Under the pieces are notes generated by a model. That model made no database searches. It saw nothing but the letters and a program-made list of their open reading frames with translations, and was not told the DNA's origin. The position numbers and the translations under genes were made by a program. From positions 186,001 through 250,000 of the forward strand of contig JAEWZN010000010.1 of the NCBI GenBank assembly GCA_023395255.1: 64,000 nt of DNA, in the 5' to 3' direction. The DNA is from Deferribacteres bacterium. Lineage in GTDB: Bacteria; Chrysiogenota; Deferribacteres; Deferribacterales; Geovibrionaceae. This document shows, piece after piece, positions 25,430-34,607 of the stretch (the first letter of the stretch is position 1; every line of letters starts with the position of its first letter).

Positions 25430-26362
25430 ATGGAAGTTATTTCATTGTTTAGTGGCGCTGGAGGGTTAGATTTAGGGCTTATCCAAGCTGGTAACAAAAT
25501 AGTTTGGGCAAACGATATAGATAAAGATGCTGTTGAGACTTATAAAAAAAACATTGGTTCACATATTATATGTTCAGATATTAGATATATTGATATATCA
25601 TGCATTCCTAATGCCGATGTTGTGGCGGGAGGTTTTCCCTGCCAAGGTTTTTCTCAAGCAAACATACTGCGTACCATGGATGATGAGCGGAACAAGCTAT
25701 ACAAGTTTTTTTATTCTGTAATAAAGAATCGACAACCTAAGTTTTTTATTGCTGAAAATGTAAGAGGTATCCTGAGCTTAGGTAAAGGAAGTGCGATCAG
25801 ACAGATTATTTCTGATTTTCAAGAAGCTGGCTACATAACAACTATTTCACTGGTGAATATGGCTGATTATGGAATCCCGCAAACACGACAGAGAGTGTTC
25901 ATCATAGGTCAACGAAAAGACTTGGGGAATGAAATGCTTTTTAACTTCCCTAAAAGAACCCATGGGAAAAATGGTCTCCCACAGCCTTGGGTATCTATTA
26001 GTAAAGCCATAGAACATTATCCCGAACCTGGAGAAAAAAGCCAATATCTTAATCATGTTTGTTCATTATATAAGGTTGAATATCGCAATTTTACTGGACA
26101 CCGTGTTACCGACCCTAATAAACCTTCCCCGACTATACTTGCCAGAGGAAATGGAAAAGGCGGGGTTTGCGCCATCCCACATTATAATGGTATGCGGAGA
26201 TTGACCATTAGAGAAAGTGCAACTGTGCAGACATTTCCTGAAGATTTTGAATTTGTTGGGCAGATGAATTCATGTTATAGGCAAATAGGAAATGCAGTAC
26301 CTGTAAGATTCTCTTTTTTACTTGGAAAAGAGTTGATTAGGCTGGAGCGTGAGCAAATATGA
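25430..26362 (+). CDS. DNA cytosine-5 methyltransferase 1 of a type II restriction-modification system
   Basis: Transfers a methyl group from SAM to C5 of cytosine in a specific DNA site. The 310 residues hold the m5C motifs in order: I VISLFSGAGGLDLG (3-16), IV GGFPCQGFSQ with the catalytic Cys, VI AENVRG, VIII QTRQRVFIIG, a short variable target-recognition region, IX RESATVQTFPEDF and X YRQIGNAVP. It overlaps the next methylase by 4 bp. Codon usage and AT content differ from the neighbouring respiratory genes, suggesting transfer. The recognition sequence cannot be deduced. Confidence 0.93.
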   Translation: MEVISLFSGAGGLDLGLIQAGNKIVWANDIDKDAVETYKKNIGSHIICSDIRYIDISCIPNADVVAGGFPCQGFSQANILRTMDDERNKLYKFFYSVIKNRQPKFFIAENVRGILSLGKGSAIRQIISDFQEAGYITTISLVNMADYGIPQTRQRVFIIGQRKDLGNEMLFNFPKRTHGKNGLPQPWVSISKAIEHYPEPGEKSQYLNHVCSLYKVEYRNFTGHRVTDPNKPSPTILARGNGKGGVCAIPHYNGMRRLTIRESATVQTFPEDFEFVGQMNSCYRQIGNAVPVRFSFLLGKELIRLEREQI

Positions 26363-27285
26363 AAGTAGTTTCTCTCTTTAGTGGTGCAGGAGGACTTGAC
26401 TTTGGTTTTATCAAAGCTGGTCATGAAATTGTATGGGCAAATGATTTATGCAAAGATGCAGTGGAAACTTATCAAAAGAATATAGGTAATCACATTGTTT
26501 GTAAGGATATTTGCTTGGTTGAGTCTGAAAATATTCCTGATTGTGATGTTGTGATTGGTGGATTTCCTTGCCAAGGATTTTCTGTTGCCAACACAAAGCG
26601 AAATGCTGCTGATGAGAGAAATAAATTATATAAGCAATTATTAAGGATAATTGAAGCAAAATCACCAAAATTCTTTCTGGCTGAAAATGTTAAAGGCATC
26701 ACTAGCTTGGCCAAGGGACAGGTTTTAAGAATGATTCTTAATGATTTTTCAGAGGCAGGGTACGTTGTGCAGACAAAAGTGCTTAATGCAGCTGATTATG
26801 GAGTTCCACAATTGCGTCAAAGAGTTTTTATTATTGGTGTCAGGAATGATATTAATTATAATTTTAATTACCCAAGTCCAACTCATAATGTTGATGGTAC
26901 AGATGGGATGAAAAGATGGGTGTCTGTAGGGAGTGCCTTGGAAGGGTTTCCTGATCCTGATAAACCAAATGGTGTGCCAAACCATGAATATTCTAAATAT
27001 AAATTGAAATTTAATGGGTATATTGGTCATCGGACGATTGATCCAAAGATGCCTGCTCCAACAGTAACTGCAAGAGGAGATAATAACGGCGGTGTCGTAG
27101 TTCTCCATCACCCTAATAACCAAAGAAGGATGTCATGTCGCGAGTTAGCAACGGTGCAAAGTTTTCCAAAGGACTATATTTTTTATGGTAATAGATCATC
27201 CATTTACAGACAAATAGGAAATGCCGTACCACCCTTACTAGCGTATGCTGTGGCTAAGCAGTTTAATAGCTTTGAAGAGGATTAA
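26359..27285 (+). CDS. DNA cytosine-5 methyltransferase 2 of the same system
   Basis: A 308-residue paralogue of the preceding gene with the same complete motif set: VSLFSGAGGLDFG, GGFPCQGFSVAN with the catalytic Cys, AENVKG, QLRQRVFIIG, RELATVQSFPKDY and YRQIGNAVPP. The two are colinear and similar throughout, with most difference in the segment just before motif IX where target recognition lies. Two m5C methylases with one nuclease usually means an asymmetric recognition site, one enzyme per strand. It starts inside the previous stop (ATGA overlap) and is therefore coupled. Confidence 0.93.
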   Translation: MKVVSLFSGAGGLDFGFIKAGHEIVWANDLCKDAVETYQKNIGNHIVCKDICLVESENIPDCDVVIGGFPCQGFSVANTKRNAADERNKLYKQLLRIIEAKSPKFFLAENVKGITSLAKGQVLRMILNDFSEAGYVVQTKVLNAADYGVPQLRQRVFIIGVRNDINYNFNYPSPTHNVDGTDGMKRWVSVGSALEGFPDPDKPNGVPNHEYSKYKLKFNGYIGHRTIDPKMPAPTVTARGDNNGGVVVLHHPNNQRRMSCRELATVQSFPKDYIFYGNRSSIYRQIGNAVPPLLAYAVAKQFNSFEED

Positions 27286-27286
27286 C

Positions 27287-28540
27287 ATGTTGCCACAGAA
27301 TTATGTTCCTCAAAAGCCGTTTTCTGATTTCAAATGGAAATGGGCATGCCTCGCTCCAACAGAAAGTTTGAATGATCCAGTTGTTTTGTTAGGTGTTCTT
27401 TTTCGTATGCGTAAGCTGGAGCATGGTGGCTTTAAGTATAGCTCAAAAGAATTTGCTCAAGAGTTGCGCGATCTATCTGCTGACATCAGTGATTCTATTG
27501 GGGTAGATTTAGCTGGCCGGACTGGAGAGCGAAATCTCATTCGCAATTCAGGACAGTATTGGAGAGCGGTTGGGCTTCTGGCAGATGGAGATTACTCAGG
27601 GAGAATACATCTAACAGAATTTGGTCGCAGAGTCGCTGAACATGATATTTCTCAAACGGAGTTTGCTGCAATAACCATTCAAACATTCAAACTCCCTAAT
27701 ACTAAAATTCAAAGCCGAGAAGAGTGTCAGAAGTGGATTGAAAATGGAATTGTTCTTTATCCTTTGCGTTTAATTTTGACCATCGTTAGAGGATTGGGTA
27801 AATATGGCCAAGGCTTCATTACTCCAGAGGAACTGATCCGTATAGTAATTCCTTTGTCGGGTGTTAATGCGGAAATAGAGGATTATGTTAGTTTCATTTT
27901 GAGATTTCGTTCGAAAGAAATTACTTTGATTGGTTGGCCCGATTACGCACCAAGAAGTAACGATGCCCGATATGCGCGTGAGTATCTTTTATTTCTAAAT
28001 AATTATGGCTATTTAAATCGGTATAACGGTAGAACACGTATGGATGAAATTTATAGCTATAATGAATCAATAGATACTGAAATTGATGCTATACTTTCGG
28101 AACAGCCCAAAGAAGAATCTTTACAAGAGGCAATTAATCATATCCGTACAACGACTATTACCGCTGAAATTGAAAGAAAGCGTGTTGCAGCTCAAAGGGT
28201 AAGCAGACCAAATCAAGCTCGTTTTAGAAAAGATGTGCTCAGTGTTTGCGAACGGTGTGTAATCACAAATGTTATGATGCCTGAAGTTCTTGAAGCAGCA
28301 CATATCAAACCCTTTAAATATAACGGTGAGGATACTATCGCAAATGGATTTGCAATGAGGATGGACATTCATTTGCTTTTTGATGCAGGACACCTTCGAA
28401 TTTCTGAAACTGGAGAAGTATACCTATCCACACGCGCAAGAATGGACTATGGTGCAACCATTCCACCCAGAATAGTATTGCCTCATTTCACAAATTTAGA
28501 TTTTATACGTTGGCGTTGGGATAATTACAACGGTATTTAG
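27287..28540 (+). CDS. HNH-type restriction endonuclease (candidate)
   Basis: About 417 residues. ATG at 27287 follows GAAGAGG and comes directly after the second methylase stop; the frame stays open 14 codons further upstream, but those overlap the methylase. The C-terminal domain (about 310-370) is an HNH nuclease of the HNH_2 type: CERCVI, then EAAHIKPF with the metal/base His, then NGFAMRMDIHLLFDAGHL. The N-terminal ~290 residues are helical and may recognise DNA. There is no REase PD-(D/E)xK motif. Position behind paired methylases makes it the cognate restriction enzyme; a repair or other HNH role is less likely. Confidence 0.82.
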   Translation: MLPQNYVPQKPFSDFKWKWACLAPTESLNDPVVLLGVLFRMRKLEHGGFKYSSKEFAQELRDLSADISDSIGVDLAGRTGERNLIRNSGQYWRAVGLLADGDYSGRIHLTEFGRRVAEHDISQTEFAAITIQTFKLPNTKIQSREECQKWIENGIVLYPLRLILTIVRGLGKYGQGFITPEELIRIVIPLSGVNAEIEDYVSFILRFRSKEITLIGWPDYAPRSNDARYAREYLLFLNNYGYLNRYNGRTRMDEIYSYNESIDTEIDAILSEQPKEESLQEAINHIRTTTITAEIERKRVAAQRVSRPNQARFRKDVLSVCERCVITNVMMPEVLEAAHIKPFKYNGEDTIANGFAMRMDIHLLFDAGHLRISETGEVYLSTRARMDYGATIPPRIVLPHFTNLDFIRWRWDNYNGI

Positions 28541-28672
28541 TGATTATGTTTTGTTAATGATATATTGAATCTAGTAATAAAGGAATTAATAAAAAAGCGT
28601 AGAATGCATTTGAGAATAGTGATATAGCGAACTATACAAGAGTAATTCGAAAACTATGGCTGAATAGCACTC

Positions 28673-29530
28673 TCAAAATGGCGCATTGAAGCCTGAACAA
28701 ATCATCCTGTCCGCTATGAGCAGCAGAAAAAATGAAGCAATTGATATGTTCAGTATCATAAATGCCTTATCAGTATCTGCCCGGAACCTTAAAAAGAGAA
28801 TATAGGTGGCTGCGGCGAAAGCGGCGTGGATGAAGTAAACAGGTTTGTTCAGATAAATCCCCGCCGGAATGGCAAAAAAGAGGGATGTCGCGTAACCGGA
28901 CATCCACACATTTATGAATTTCCGTGTTTTCAGTTCCCCGAATGTCCCCGTGAGAGTTTTGAAGCCCGCCTTTGCGTAATCCTCAGCGTATTTGAAGGAT
29001 AAAAGCGCAAAATGCGGTGTCTGCCAGATGTAGAGTATGCCCGCCACAACAAATATCCGCATGTCAAAAGGGCTGCCCCCTGCGGCAAAAAAGCCGATTA
29101 AGGGCGGCAGAGCACCGGAGACGGAGCCTGTCATAAGGGCGAACGGGGTCTGTTTCTTCATCGGGGTGTAGAGAAAGTTATATACAAAAACCGCAGCAGC
29201 CCCGGAGGCGAAGAGAGGAATATTCTTCATGCGGAGAATGAGCGTAAACGCCACAGCAAGGATGATCGTGGCGAACATCAGCGCCTCCTCCGGTTTCATT
29301 CTGCCGGAGGGGAGAGGGCGGTCTTGTGTGCGCTCCATGAGCGCGTCCTCTCTGCGTTCCTGCCACTGATTAAGTGCGGAGCAGCCCGCAGCGAGCAGAA
29401 CTGCCGCGAGAACCCCGTAGAGGTGGTTTTCGCTGAGCCGCGGAGAAAAAAGGCAGGCCCCCGCAAATGCGGAAAGGCCTACCAGAACAGTAACTTTTAT
29501 TCTTATAAGTTTCAGATAATCAGTGTTCAT
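28673..29530 (-). CDS. ctaB: Protohaem IX farnesyltransferase (haem O synthase)
   Basis: Converts haem B to haem O by adding a farnesyl group, the first step toward haem A for the terminal oxidase. The 285-residue UbiA-family membrane protein has about eight or nine helices. The two Asp-rich prenyl-binding motifs are represented by NQWQERREDALMERTQDRPL (near residue 54) and the later KYAEDYAKAG loop. It is the last gene of the oxidase operon, with its ATG overlapping the stop of the subunit II gene. No separate haem A synthase (ctaA) is in the window, so whether the oxidase carries haem O or A is open. Confidence 0.9.
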   Translation of the reverse strand: MNTDYLKLIRIKVTVLVGLSAFAGACLFSPRLSENHLYGVLAAVLLAAGCSALNQWQERREDALMERTQDRPLPSGRMKPEEALMFATIILAVAFTLILRMKNIPLFASGAAAVFVYNFLYTPMKKQTPFALMTGSVSGALPPLIGFFAAGGSPFDMRIFVVAGILYIWQTPHFALLSFKYAEDYAKAGFKTLTGTFGELKTRKFINVWMSGYATSLFFAIPAGIYLNKPVYFIHAAFAAATYILFLRFRADTDKAFMILNISIASFFLLLIADRMICSGFNAPF

Positions 29531-30741
29531 TCATCCTTCAGTGTGCTGAAAAATTCGATGAGCGCCTTCATATCCTCATCGCTGAGGTCATATGAGGGCA
29601 TCATGCCGCTGTCGTAGCCGTCCACGACATAATCATCCGGATTCTTAATTGAGTCAATGATATATCTTATGTCTGCGGTTACTTCGATCTTTTTACCCAT
29701 ATGCTCAGCGGTGAGCTTTCTGTCTATCATGTTCTTAAAGCTGGGGCCGACTATCTCGCTTCCGTCGGTTGAGTGGCAGCCGAGGCAGCCTTCATTTTCG
29801 GCAATTTTAGCGCCCTTAGCCCCTTTCTTTTCCATGACCATGCCGCCTTCGAAGAACTCTATGACGGTTTCAAGCTCCTCAGCGGTCATTTCATCCGCCG
29901 GGGGCATCATGTCGTCATAGCCTTTCACAATCTGGGCTGCCGGGTCTTTTATGGCTTTTTTAAGGTACTCTCCGTCGGTTTTGACAGTCAGTTCCCTGCC
30001 GTTTTCAAGGACTGTCACATCGCGTCCGTACATATCCCTGAAACTGGGGCCGACAATTTCGCTTCCGTCCATCGAGTGGCAGTCAAGGCATCCGTGTTTT
30101 TCGAGAACAAGGAGTCCGCCGGGCTTTTCAGAATCCGCTTCGCCTGTTTCGACCCACTTTATGAATTCCTCTTTGGGAACAACAACAACCTTGGAAAGCA
30201 TGTACGCATGCCTTGTTCCGCAGTATTCAGCGCAGAGAATGTCATACTGTGAGGCCTCACCGCTGTTGAACCATGCATAGGTCTGCATTCCGGGAACAGT
30301 GTCCATCTTGATTCTGAATGCTGGCACGTAAAAGCTGTGGATAACGTCCACAGAGGTCATGTCAAGCTTAACGGGCGTGTTTTCAGGCACATAGAGCTTG
30401 TCGCTTGTGCGGCCGTCCTCATAGATAAACTTCCATGACCACATGCGCGCCTCGACCTTGACTATCATTGAATCGGCGGGAGCCTCTCTCAGCGCTTTGT
30501 AGCCTGTCCAGCCGAACCAGAACATGGCGAAAACCAGAATGGTGGGTATAACCGTCCACAGGGTTTCGGCTATGACGTTCCCCTCTATGTCGCTGGGAAC
30601 AGGGTTTCTCTTTTTGCTGTAGCGGAAGAGGAACCATATTGTAACGGCGGTTATGAGAAACAGTATTGCGAATGACACGCCGAAGATGAACAGAAAAGCC
30701 TGATCAACCTTGTTTACGGCATCAACGAGATTATTTTCCAT
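29527..30741 (-). CDS. ctaC: Cytochrome c oxidase subunit II with two fused cytochrome c domains
   Basis: A 404-residue subunit II with two N-terminal helices (about 13-37 and 58-76). A cupredoxin CuA domain follows, with its ligands in DVIHSFYVPAF and CAEYCGTRHAYM. Two tandem class I cytochrome c domains come next, each with CxxCH (CLDCH, CLGCH), GSEIVGPSF and a distal Met region (DDMMPP, SGMMPS). The two domains are alike and arose by duplication. caa3 oxidases usually have one fused haem domain, so the second is unusual. Electrons enter at these haems, pass to CuA and then to subunit I. Confidence 0.93.
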   Translation of the reverse strand: MENNLVDAVNKVDQAFLFIFGVSFAILFLITAVTIWFLFRYSKKRNPVPSDIEGNVIAETLWTVIPTILVFAMFWFGWTGYKALREAPADSMIVKVEARMWSWKFIYEDGRTSDKLYVPENTPVKLDMTSVDVIHSFYVPAFRIKMDTVPGMQTYAWFNSGEASQYDILCAEYCGTRHAYMLSKVVVVPKEEFIKWVETGEADSEKPGGLLVLEKHGCLDCHSMDGSEIVGPSFRDMYGRDVTVLENGRELTVKTDGEYLKKAIKDPAAQIVKGYDDMMPPADEMTAEELETVIEFFEGGMVMEKKGAKGAKIAENEGCLGCHSTDGSEIVGPSFKNMIDRKLTAEHMGKKIEVTADIRYIIDSIKNPDDYVVDGYDSGMMPSYDLSDEDMKALIEFFSTLKDE

Positions 30742-30752
30742 AGAACCGCCCC

Positions 30753-31037
30753 TTACCTGTACGCCACATCAAGGAAGGTCATTCCTATGAATATGGCGAG
30801 AATTAAAAAGCACATGAATACGATGATTTTTATGAATCTGTCCTCGTATTTCAGGTGCATGAAAAACAGAATTACAAACAGCGATTTCGCAGTCGCCAGC
30901 GCAAGCGCCACCACAACTTTAAAATAGCCGAAATCCACCCTTGTGGCTGCCACTGTGATAAAAGTAAGCAGAAGAAGCACAGCCAGAACCGCTGTGAGCA
31001 GCTTTACGCTGAGAATGTGACCGTTATGTTCCGACAT
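30753..31037 (-). CDS. ctaF: Cytochrome c oxidase subunit IV (CtaF/CoxD-like)
   Basis: A 94-residue protein with three hydrophobic helices and the pattern ATAKSLFVILFFMHLKYEDR, typical of the prokaryotic cytochrome oxidase subunit IV family (PF03626). It is encoded between subunits II and III. It helps assemble or stabilise the CuB site in related enzymes. Confidence 0.85.
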   Translation of the reverse strand: MSEHNGHILSVKLLTAVLAVLLLLTFITVAATRVDFGYFKVVVALALATAKSLFVILFFMHLKYEDRFIKIIVFMCFLILAIFIGMTFLDVAYR

Positions 31038-31050
31038 ATCAGACCTCCTT

Positions 31051-31656
31051 CTACAGAACCAGATAAAACAGCGGGAAGAGGAATATCCACACCAGATCCA
31101 CTATGTGCCAGTAAAGTCCGGCGTTCTCCAGCTTAACAAAATCTTCCCTGTTGATGATGTCCCTTTTGAGGAAGTTCACCATGAAACCAAGCACTGTCAT
31201 GCCTATGACTACGTGTATTCCGTGGAGCCCGGTCATGATGTAGTACAGCCCGAAGAATATGTTCTCCCCGTGGGGCAGTTCCGCCAGGTGCGGGGAGGTG
31301 GGGTATATCCCGTGGCTGAATTTTGCTTTCCATTCAAAGAACTTGTTCACAAGGAACATGAGCGCCATAGCCATTGTGAGCCATGTGAAGAGTATGGCCT
31401 TCTTTTTATCCCCTCTCTGTATGAAGGAGATGGCAAGAGCCACAAAATAGCTGGACACAAGCAGAACAACGGTGTTCAGAGTGCCGATTACCACATCAAG
31501 CTCTTTCCCGCCGTCATGAAACTCCTGCGGGTACTTGGAGAGGAAAACCGCGTAAAGGACAAAAAGCCCGCCGAAGAGCAGCACTTCCGTAAAAAGGAAG
31601 AGCCACATGCCGAGCTTTGCGCCGTGATAGTCTTTATGAACGTGGGTATTACTCAT
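31051..31656 (-). CDS. ctaE: Cytochrome c oxidase subunit III
   Basis: A 201-residue membrane protein with five helices. Family signatures include KLGMWLFLFTEVLLFGGLF at the N-terminus, GLHGIHVVIGM in the middle and YWHIVDLVWIFLFPLFYL at the C-terminus. It has no metal centre but supports proton uptake and stability of subunit I. The gene overlaps the end of subunit I by 8 bp. Confidence 0.93.
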   Translation of the reverse strand: MSNTHVHKDYHGAKLGMWLFLFTEVLLFGGLFVLYAVFLSKYPQEFHDGGKELDVVIGTLNTVVLLVSSYFVALAISFIQRGDKKKAILFTWLTMAMALMFLVNKFFEWKAKFSHGIYPTSPHLAELPHGENIFFGLYYIMTGLHGIHVVIGMTVLGFMVNFLKRDIINREDFVKLENAGLYWHIVDLVWIFLFPLFYLVL

Positions 31657-33274
31657 CTCTTGCTACCCCCTTATAGCCGTAGGGTTTGCCTGATGTATCG
31701 GGCTCCTTGTCAAAGTTGAGCAGAGGGGGAGGCGAGGGAACCTGCCATTCGAGTGTCGCAGCACCCCATGGATTACGGCCGACTTTTTCGCCGCTTCTTA
31801 TTCCTCTGTAGAGGTTAACGAACATAAGCACAATACCCACTGCCAGTATCCACGAGCCGACGGTGGAGATAAAATGCCCCGTCTGATACTGCGGAAGGTA
31901 GTCGTAGTATCTTCTGGGCATGCCCTGAAGCCCTATTACGAAAAGTGGGAGGTACAGAGTGTTGAACCCGACAAAGAGGATGCCGAATGCCCAGTTGGCA
32001 ATGTTTTTATTGTACATTCTGCCGTAGAACTTGGGCAGCCAGAAGTGCAGGGCGGCAAATAAGCCGAAGCCTGTTCCGCCGAAGATTACGTAATGGAAGT
32101 GGCTAACGACAAAGTAGGTGTCATGCACGTGAACATCTGTCCCTGCGGAACCGAGCACAAGCCCTGTGAGGCCGCCGACTGAGAACAGGAATATGAAGCC
32201 CAGTGCGTAAACCAGCGGAGGTTCTATCACTATGGAGCCTTTATATAGCGTTGCCACCCAGTTGAAAACCTTGATGGCTGACGGTATGGCGACTATGAAT
32301 GTGAGCAGTGAGAATATCAGCACCGCCGTATCGCTCATGCCGGAGGTAAACATATGGTGCGCCCAGACCAGCGAGCCAGCGAAGGCTATCATAAGGCTTG
32401 AGACCGCTATCGCCTTGTAGCCGAAGATGCTCTTGCGGGCGAAAACAGGGATAATATCGCTCACCACTCCCATAGCGGGGAGGATCATGATATACACCGC
32501 CGGATGTGAGTATATCCAGAAAAGGTGCTGGTAAAGGATCGGGTCGCCCCCTTTATTGGGGTCAAACAGGCCGACACCGAGCACCCTTTCCACAAAGATA
32601 AGCAGAACCGTTATTCCCAGAATCGGGGTGGCGAGAACCTGAATCCACCCTGTGGCGTAAAGTGACCATGAGAAAAGGGGTATCTTTGTCCATGTAAGGC
32701 CGGGTGCGCGCATGCGGTGGATTGTGGTGATGAAGTTTATCCCTGTGAGGATGGAGGAAAAGCCCAAAATAAAGACCGCCAGCACCGCCACGTTTACGTT
32801 TGTAGTGGTGAACTCGCTGAACGGTACGTAGAATGTCCATCCGGTATCCGGCGCTCCGCCCCCTGTGAAGAGAGAGAAGAGAGCGGCAACTGTTCCGATG
32901 AGATACAGCCACCATGAAAACAGGTTAAGCCGGGGGAAAGCAACATCTTCCGCGCCAAGCTGGATGGGGAGCACAAGGTTCCCTATGGCGGCGGGGATGC
33001 TGGGTATCACCACTATGAATATCATGATCACCCCGTGGAGGGTGAAAACTGCGTTGTATGTCTGGGCAGTCATTATGTCCTTGCCCGGTGCTATTAGTTC
33101 AAGCCTTATGAGCAGACCAAGGCACACGCCGACAATGAACATTCCCAGAACCATGTACAGATACATAAGCCCTATGCGCTTATGATCCGTGGTTAAGAGC
33201 CAGCTGAGGATCCCTTTTCTGTGGCTGCCTGAGTCTTCAAAAAAACTCGGCAAAGTATTTGTACTACTGTTCAT
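31649..33274 (-). CDS. ctaD: Cytochrome c oxidase subunit I (A2-type haem-copper oxidase)
   Basis: I place the start at the ATG at 33274, preceded by GGAGGG; the open frame extends 32 codons further but that part is not oxidase-like. The ~541 residues form 12 or more helices and contain the haem-copper core: WIYSHPAVYIMILPAMG (CuB His and the His-Tyr cross-link), WAHHMF (CuB His pair) and HDTYFVVSHFHYV (haem ligands). Helix VI has YSHP rather than the glutamate-containing GHPEV, which places it in subfamily A2, as in Thermus and Rhodothermus caa3. It reduces O2 to water and pumps protons. Confidence 0.94.
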   Translation of the reverse strand: MNSSTNTLPSFFEDSGSHRKGILSWLLTTDHKRIGLMYLYMVLGMFIVGVCLGLLIRLELIAPGKDIMTAQTYNAVFTLHGVIMIFIVVIPSIPAAIGNLVLPIQLGAEDVAFPRLNLFSWWLYLIGTVAALFSLFTGGGAPDTGWTFYVPFSEFTTTNVNVAVLAVFILGFSSILTGINFITTIHRMRAPGLTWTKIPLFSWSLYATGWIQVLATPILGITVLLIFVERVLGVGLFDPNKGGDPILYQHLFWIYSHPAVYIMILPAMGVVSDIIPVFARKSIFGYKAIAVSSLMIAFAGSLVWAHHMFTSGMSDTAVLIFSLLTFIVAIPSAIKVFNWVATLYKGSIVIEPPLVYALGFIFLFSVGGLTGLVLGSAGTDVHVHDTYFVVSHFHYVIFGGTGFGLFAALHFWLPKFYGRMYNKNIANWAFGILFVGFNTLYLPLFVIGLQGMPRRYYDYLPQYQTGHFISTVGSWILAVGIVLMFVNLYRGIRSGEKVGRNPWGAATLEWQVPSPPPLLNFDKEPDTSGKPYGYKGVARDE

Positions 33275-33296
33275 GTATTTTCCCTCCGAGTTCCTT

Positions 33297-34121
33297 TTAC
33301 TTTTTTTTCTTTTTGCCGCCGAAAACAAGGAAAGCGGCGAAGGCAGCGAGGGTGAGGATAATAACCACACCGGAAACCTTCATTATATCAAAGACATATT
33401 TTTTTCCTTCCTGATCGTAGCTGAAGCAGAAGGAGACTATTTTTTTAACAGAGAGGCCGGGTTTTTCGTTTTCCGCCTCAACTGCTGCCATTGTGAGCTC
33501 AAAGGGGAGTATTTTTGTTCCGTAAAGATAGCGTATTATTTTGCCTGACTTCGAAACGGCAAATACAGCCACAGGGTGGGCGAAGTCATTATCAACCCTT
33601 TTGAACCTGTATCCCGCCGAGTCAAGGAATGCTTTTATGTTTTCCTGTGTTCCTGTGAGGAAAATCCAGCCTTCCGGGGCAATCTTTCCGTCTGCCGCTT
33701 TCATGTAGTTGCGCTTCTTATCTGCGGCAATTTCCGGGGTATCGTTTTCATCAAAGCTGAATGAAATAACCTGATAGCTTTTTCCAGCCTCCATCTTTAT
33801 CTGAGGAATAATGGAAGAAAGGTTCGACTGCAGAAAGTTGCAGACATTCGGACAGTTGAAGTAAACAGGCGCAATGATAGTCGGCTTGTCGATCAGCTCC
33901 CTCATGGTAACTGTTCTGCCTTCGGAATCCGTAAACGGAATGTCCAGCGCTATTGTTTCGCCGAGTTTTTCGGTTACGCCCACATCGCCCTGAGGCTCAG
34001 GAGCAGGCTCCTTGTGGACATGTTCCTCAGCTTTTTCCCCGTCCTTTCCGTGACCGTGCTCAGCCCCCCAGAGCGGGAGGCAGAGCGTAAATACTGCTAA
34101 TGCAATTAAAAGCTTTTTCAT
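33297..34121 (-). CDS. Sco1/SenC/PrrC copper chaperone for cytochrome oxidase
   Basis: A 274-residue exported protein: signal peptide to about Gly19, a His/Glu-rich linker (HGHGKDGEKAEEHVHKE) that may bind metal, and a thioredoxin-like domain. The domain has the copper motif CPNVC (near residue 92) and its partner His in NDFAHPVAVF. A C-terminal helix (FDIMKVSGVVIILTLAAF) followed by five Lys anchors it, an uncommon extra anchor for this family. It delivers copper to CuA of subunit II and is the second gene of the operon. Confidence 0.9.
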   Translation of the reverse strand: MKKLLIALAVFTLCLPLWGAEHGHGKDGEKAEEHVHKEPAPEPQGDVGVTEKLGETIALDIPFTDSEGRTVTMRELIDKPTIIAPVYFNCPNVCNFLQSNLSSIIPQIKMEAGKSYQVISFSFDENDTPEIAADKKRNYMKAADGKIAPEGWIFLTGTQENIKAFLDSAGYRFKRVDNDFAHPVAVFAVSKSGKIIRYLYGTKILPFELTMAAVEAENEKPGLSVKKIVSFCFSYDQEGKKYVFDIMKVSGVVIILTLAAFAAFLVFGGKKKKK

Positions 34122-34130
34122 GCGGAGCTA

Positions 34131-34433
34131 TCAGAGTTTGGATATATAGTCCGCGAGGGCTTTCATATCTTCTGGAGAGAGGGCTGAGGCCGTTCGCTGC
34201 ATAATAGCTTTCTTTTCCCCGCCGAAGGAACCGTCTTTATAACCGGCGAGCTTTTTCTCAAGGTCGGCGGCACTCTGCCCCTTTATCGCAGTCTTAGCCC
34301 CTGCGGGAACTTTGGAGCCGTCTGCTCCGTGACACGCTTTACACTTATTGTAAAGAGCCGCTCCGTCGGACGCTGCAAATGCAATTACAAAAGTTGTTAC
34401 GATAAATGCGGATGCTAAAAGTGTTTTTTTCAT
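34131..34433 (-). CDS. Small class I cytochrome c (c553/c4-like)
   Basis: A 100-residue periplasmic monohaem cytochrome: signal peptide to about Ala21, haem site CKACH, and a distal Met probably in KKAIMQRTASALSPEDM. The fold ends in ALADYISKL, the usual last helix. It is the first gene of the oxidase operon and is the natural electron donor to subunit II. The gap upstream (34434-34607) holds the promoters of this gene and of the divergent one. In that gap GTGAA at 34558-34562 and TTCAC at 34566-34570 form a short palindrome. Confidence 0.88.
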   Translation of the reverse strand: MKKTLLASAFIVTTFVIAFAASDGAALYNKCKACHGADGSKVPAGAKTAIKGQSAADLEKKLAGYKDGSFGGEKKAIMQRTASALSPEDMKALADYISKL

Positions 34434-34607
34434 TTTTCCACCTCTTATGAAAAGAAAGTACTGCTTTAATTCTACACTTAAAAGGTGTTAAATCAAATGG
34501 GATTTTCATAATTTTACAAGATTAATAGGATATGAGAGCAGGTTTATAACAGGGTTTGTGAACTTTTCACGTTTACGCCGTACATAGATTAAACAAGGAG
34601 GAACAGG

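Noticed and set aside
25430..28540. Larger defence island or prophage
   Set aside because: Only the three restriction-modification genes are present; no integrase, phage or other defence gene flanks them.
34558..34570. GTGAA/TTCAC palindrome as a CRP or FNR site
   Set aside because: The spacing is three bases and the flanks do not match CRP (N6) or FNR consensus.
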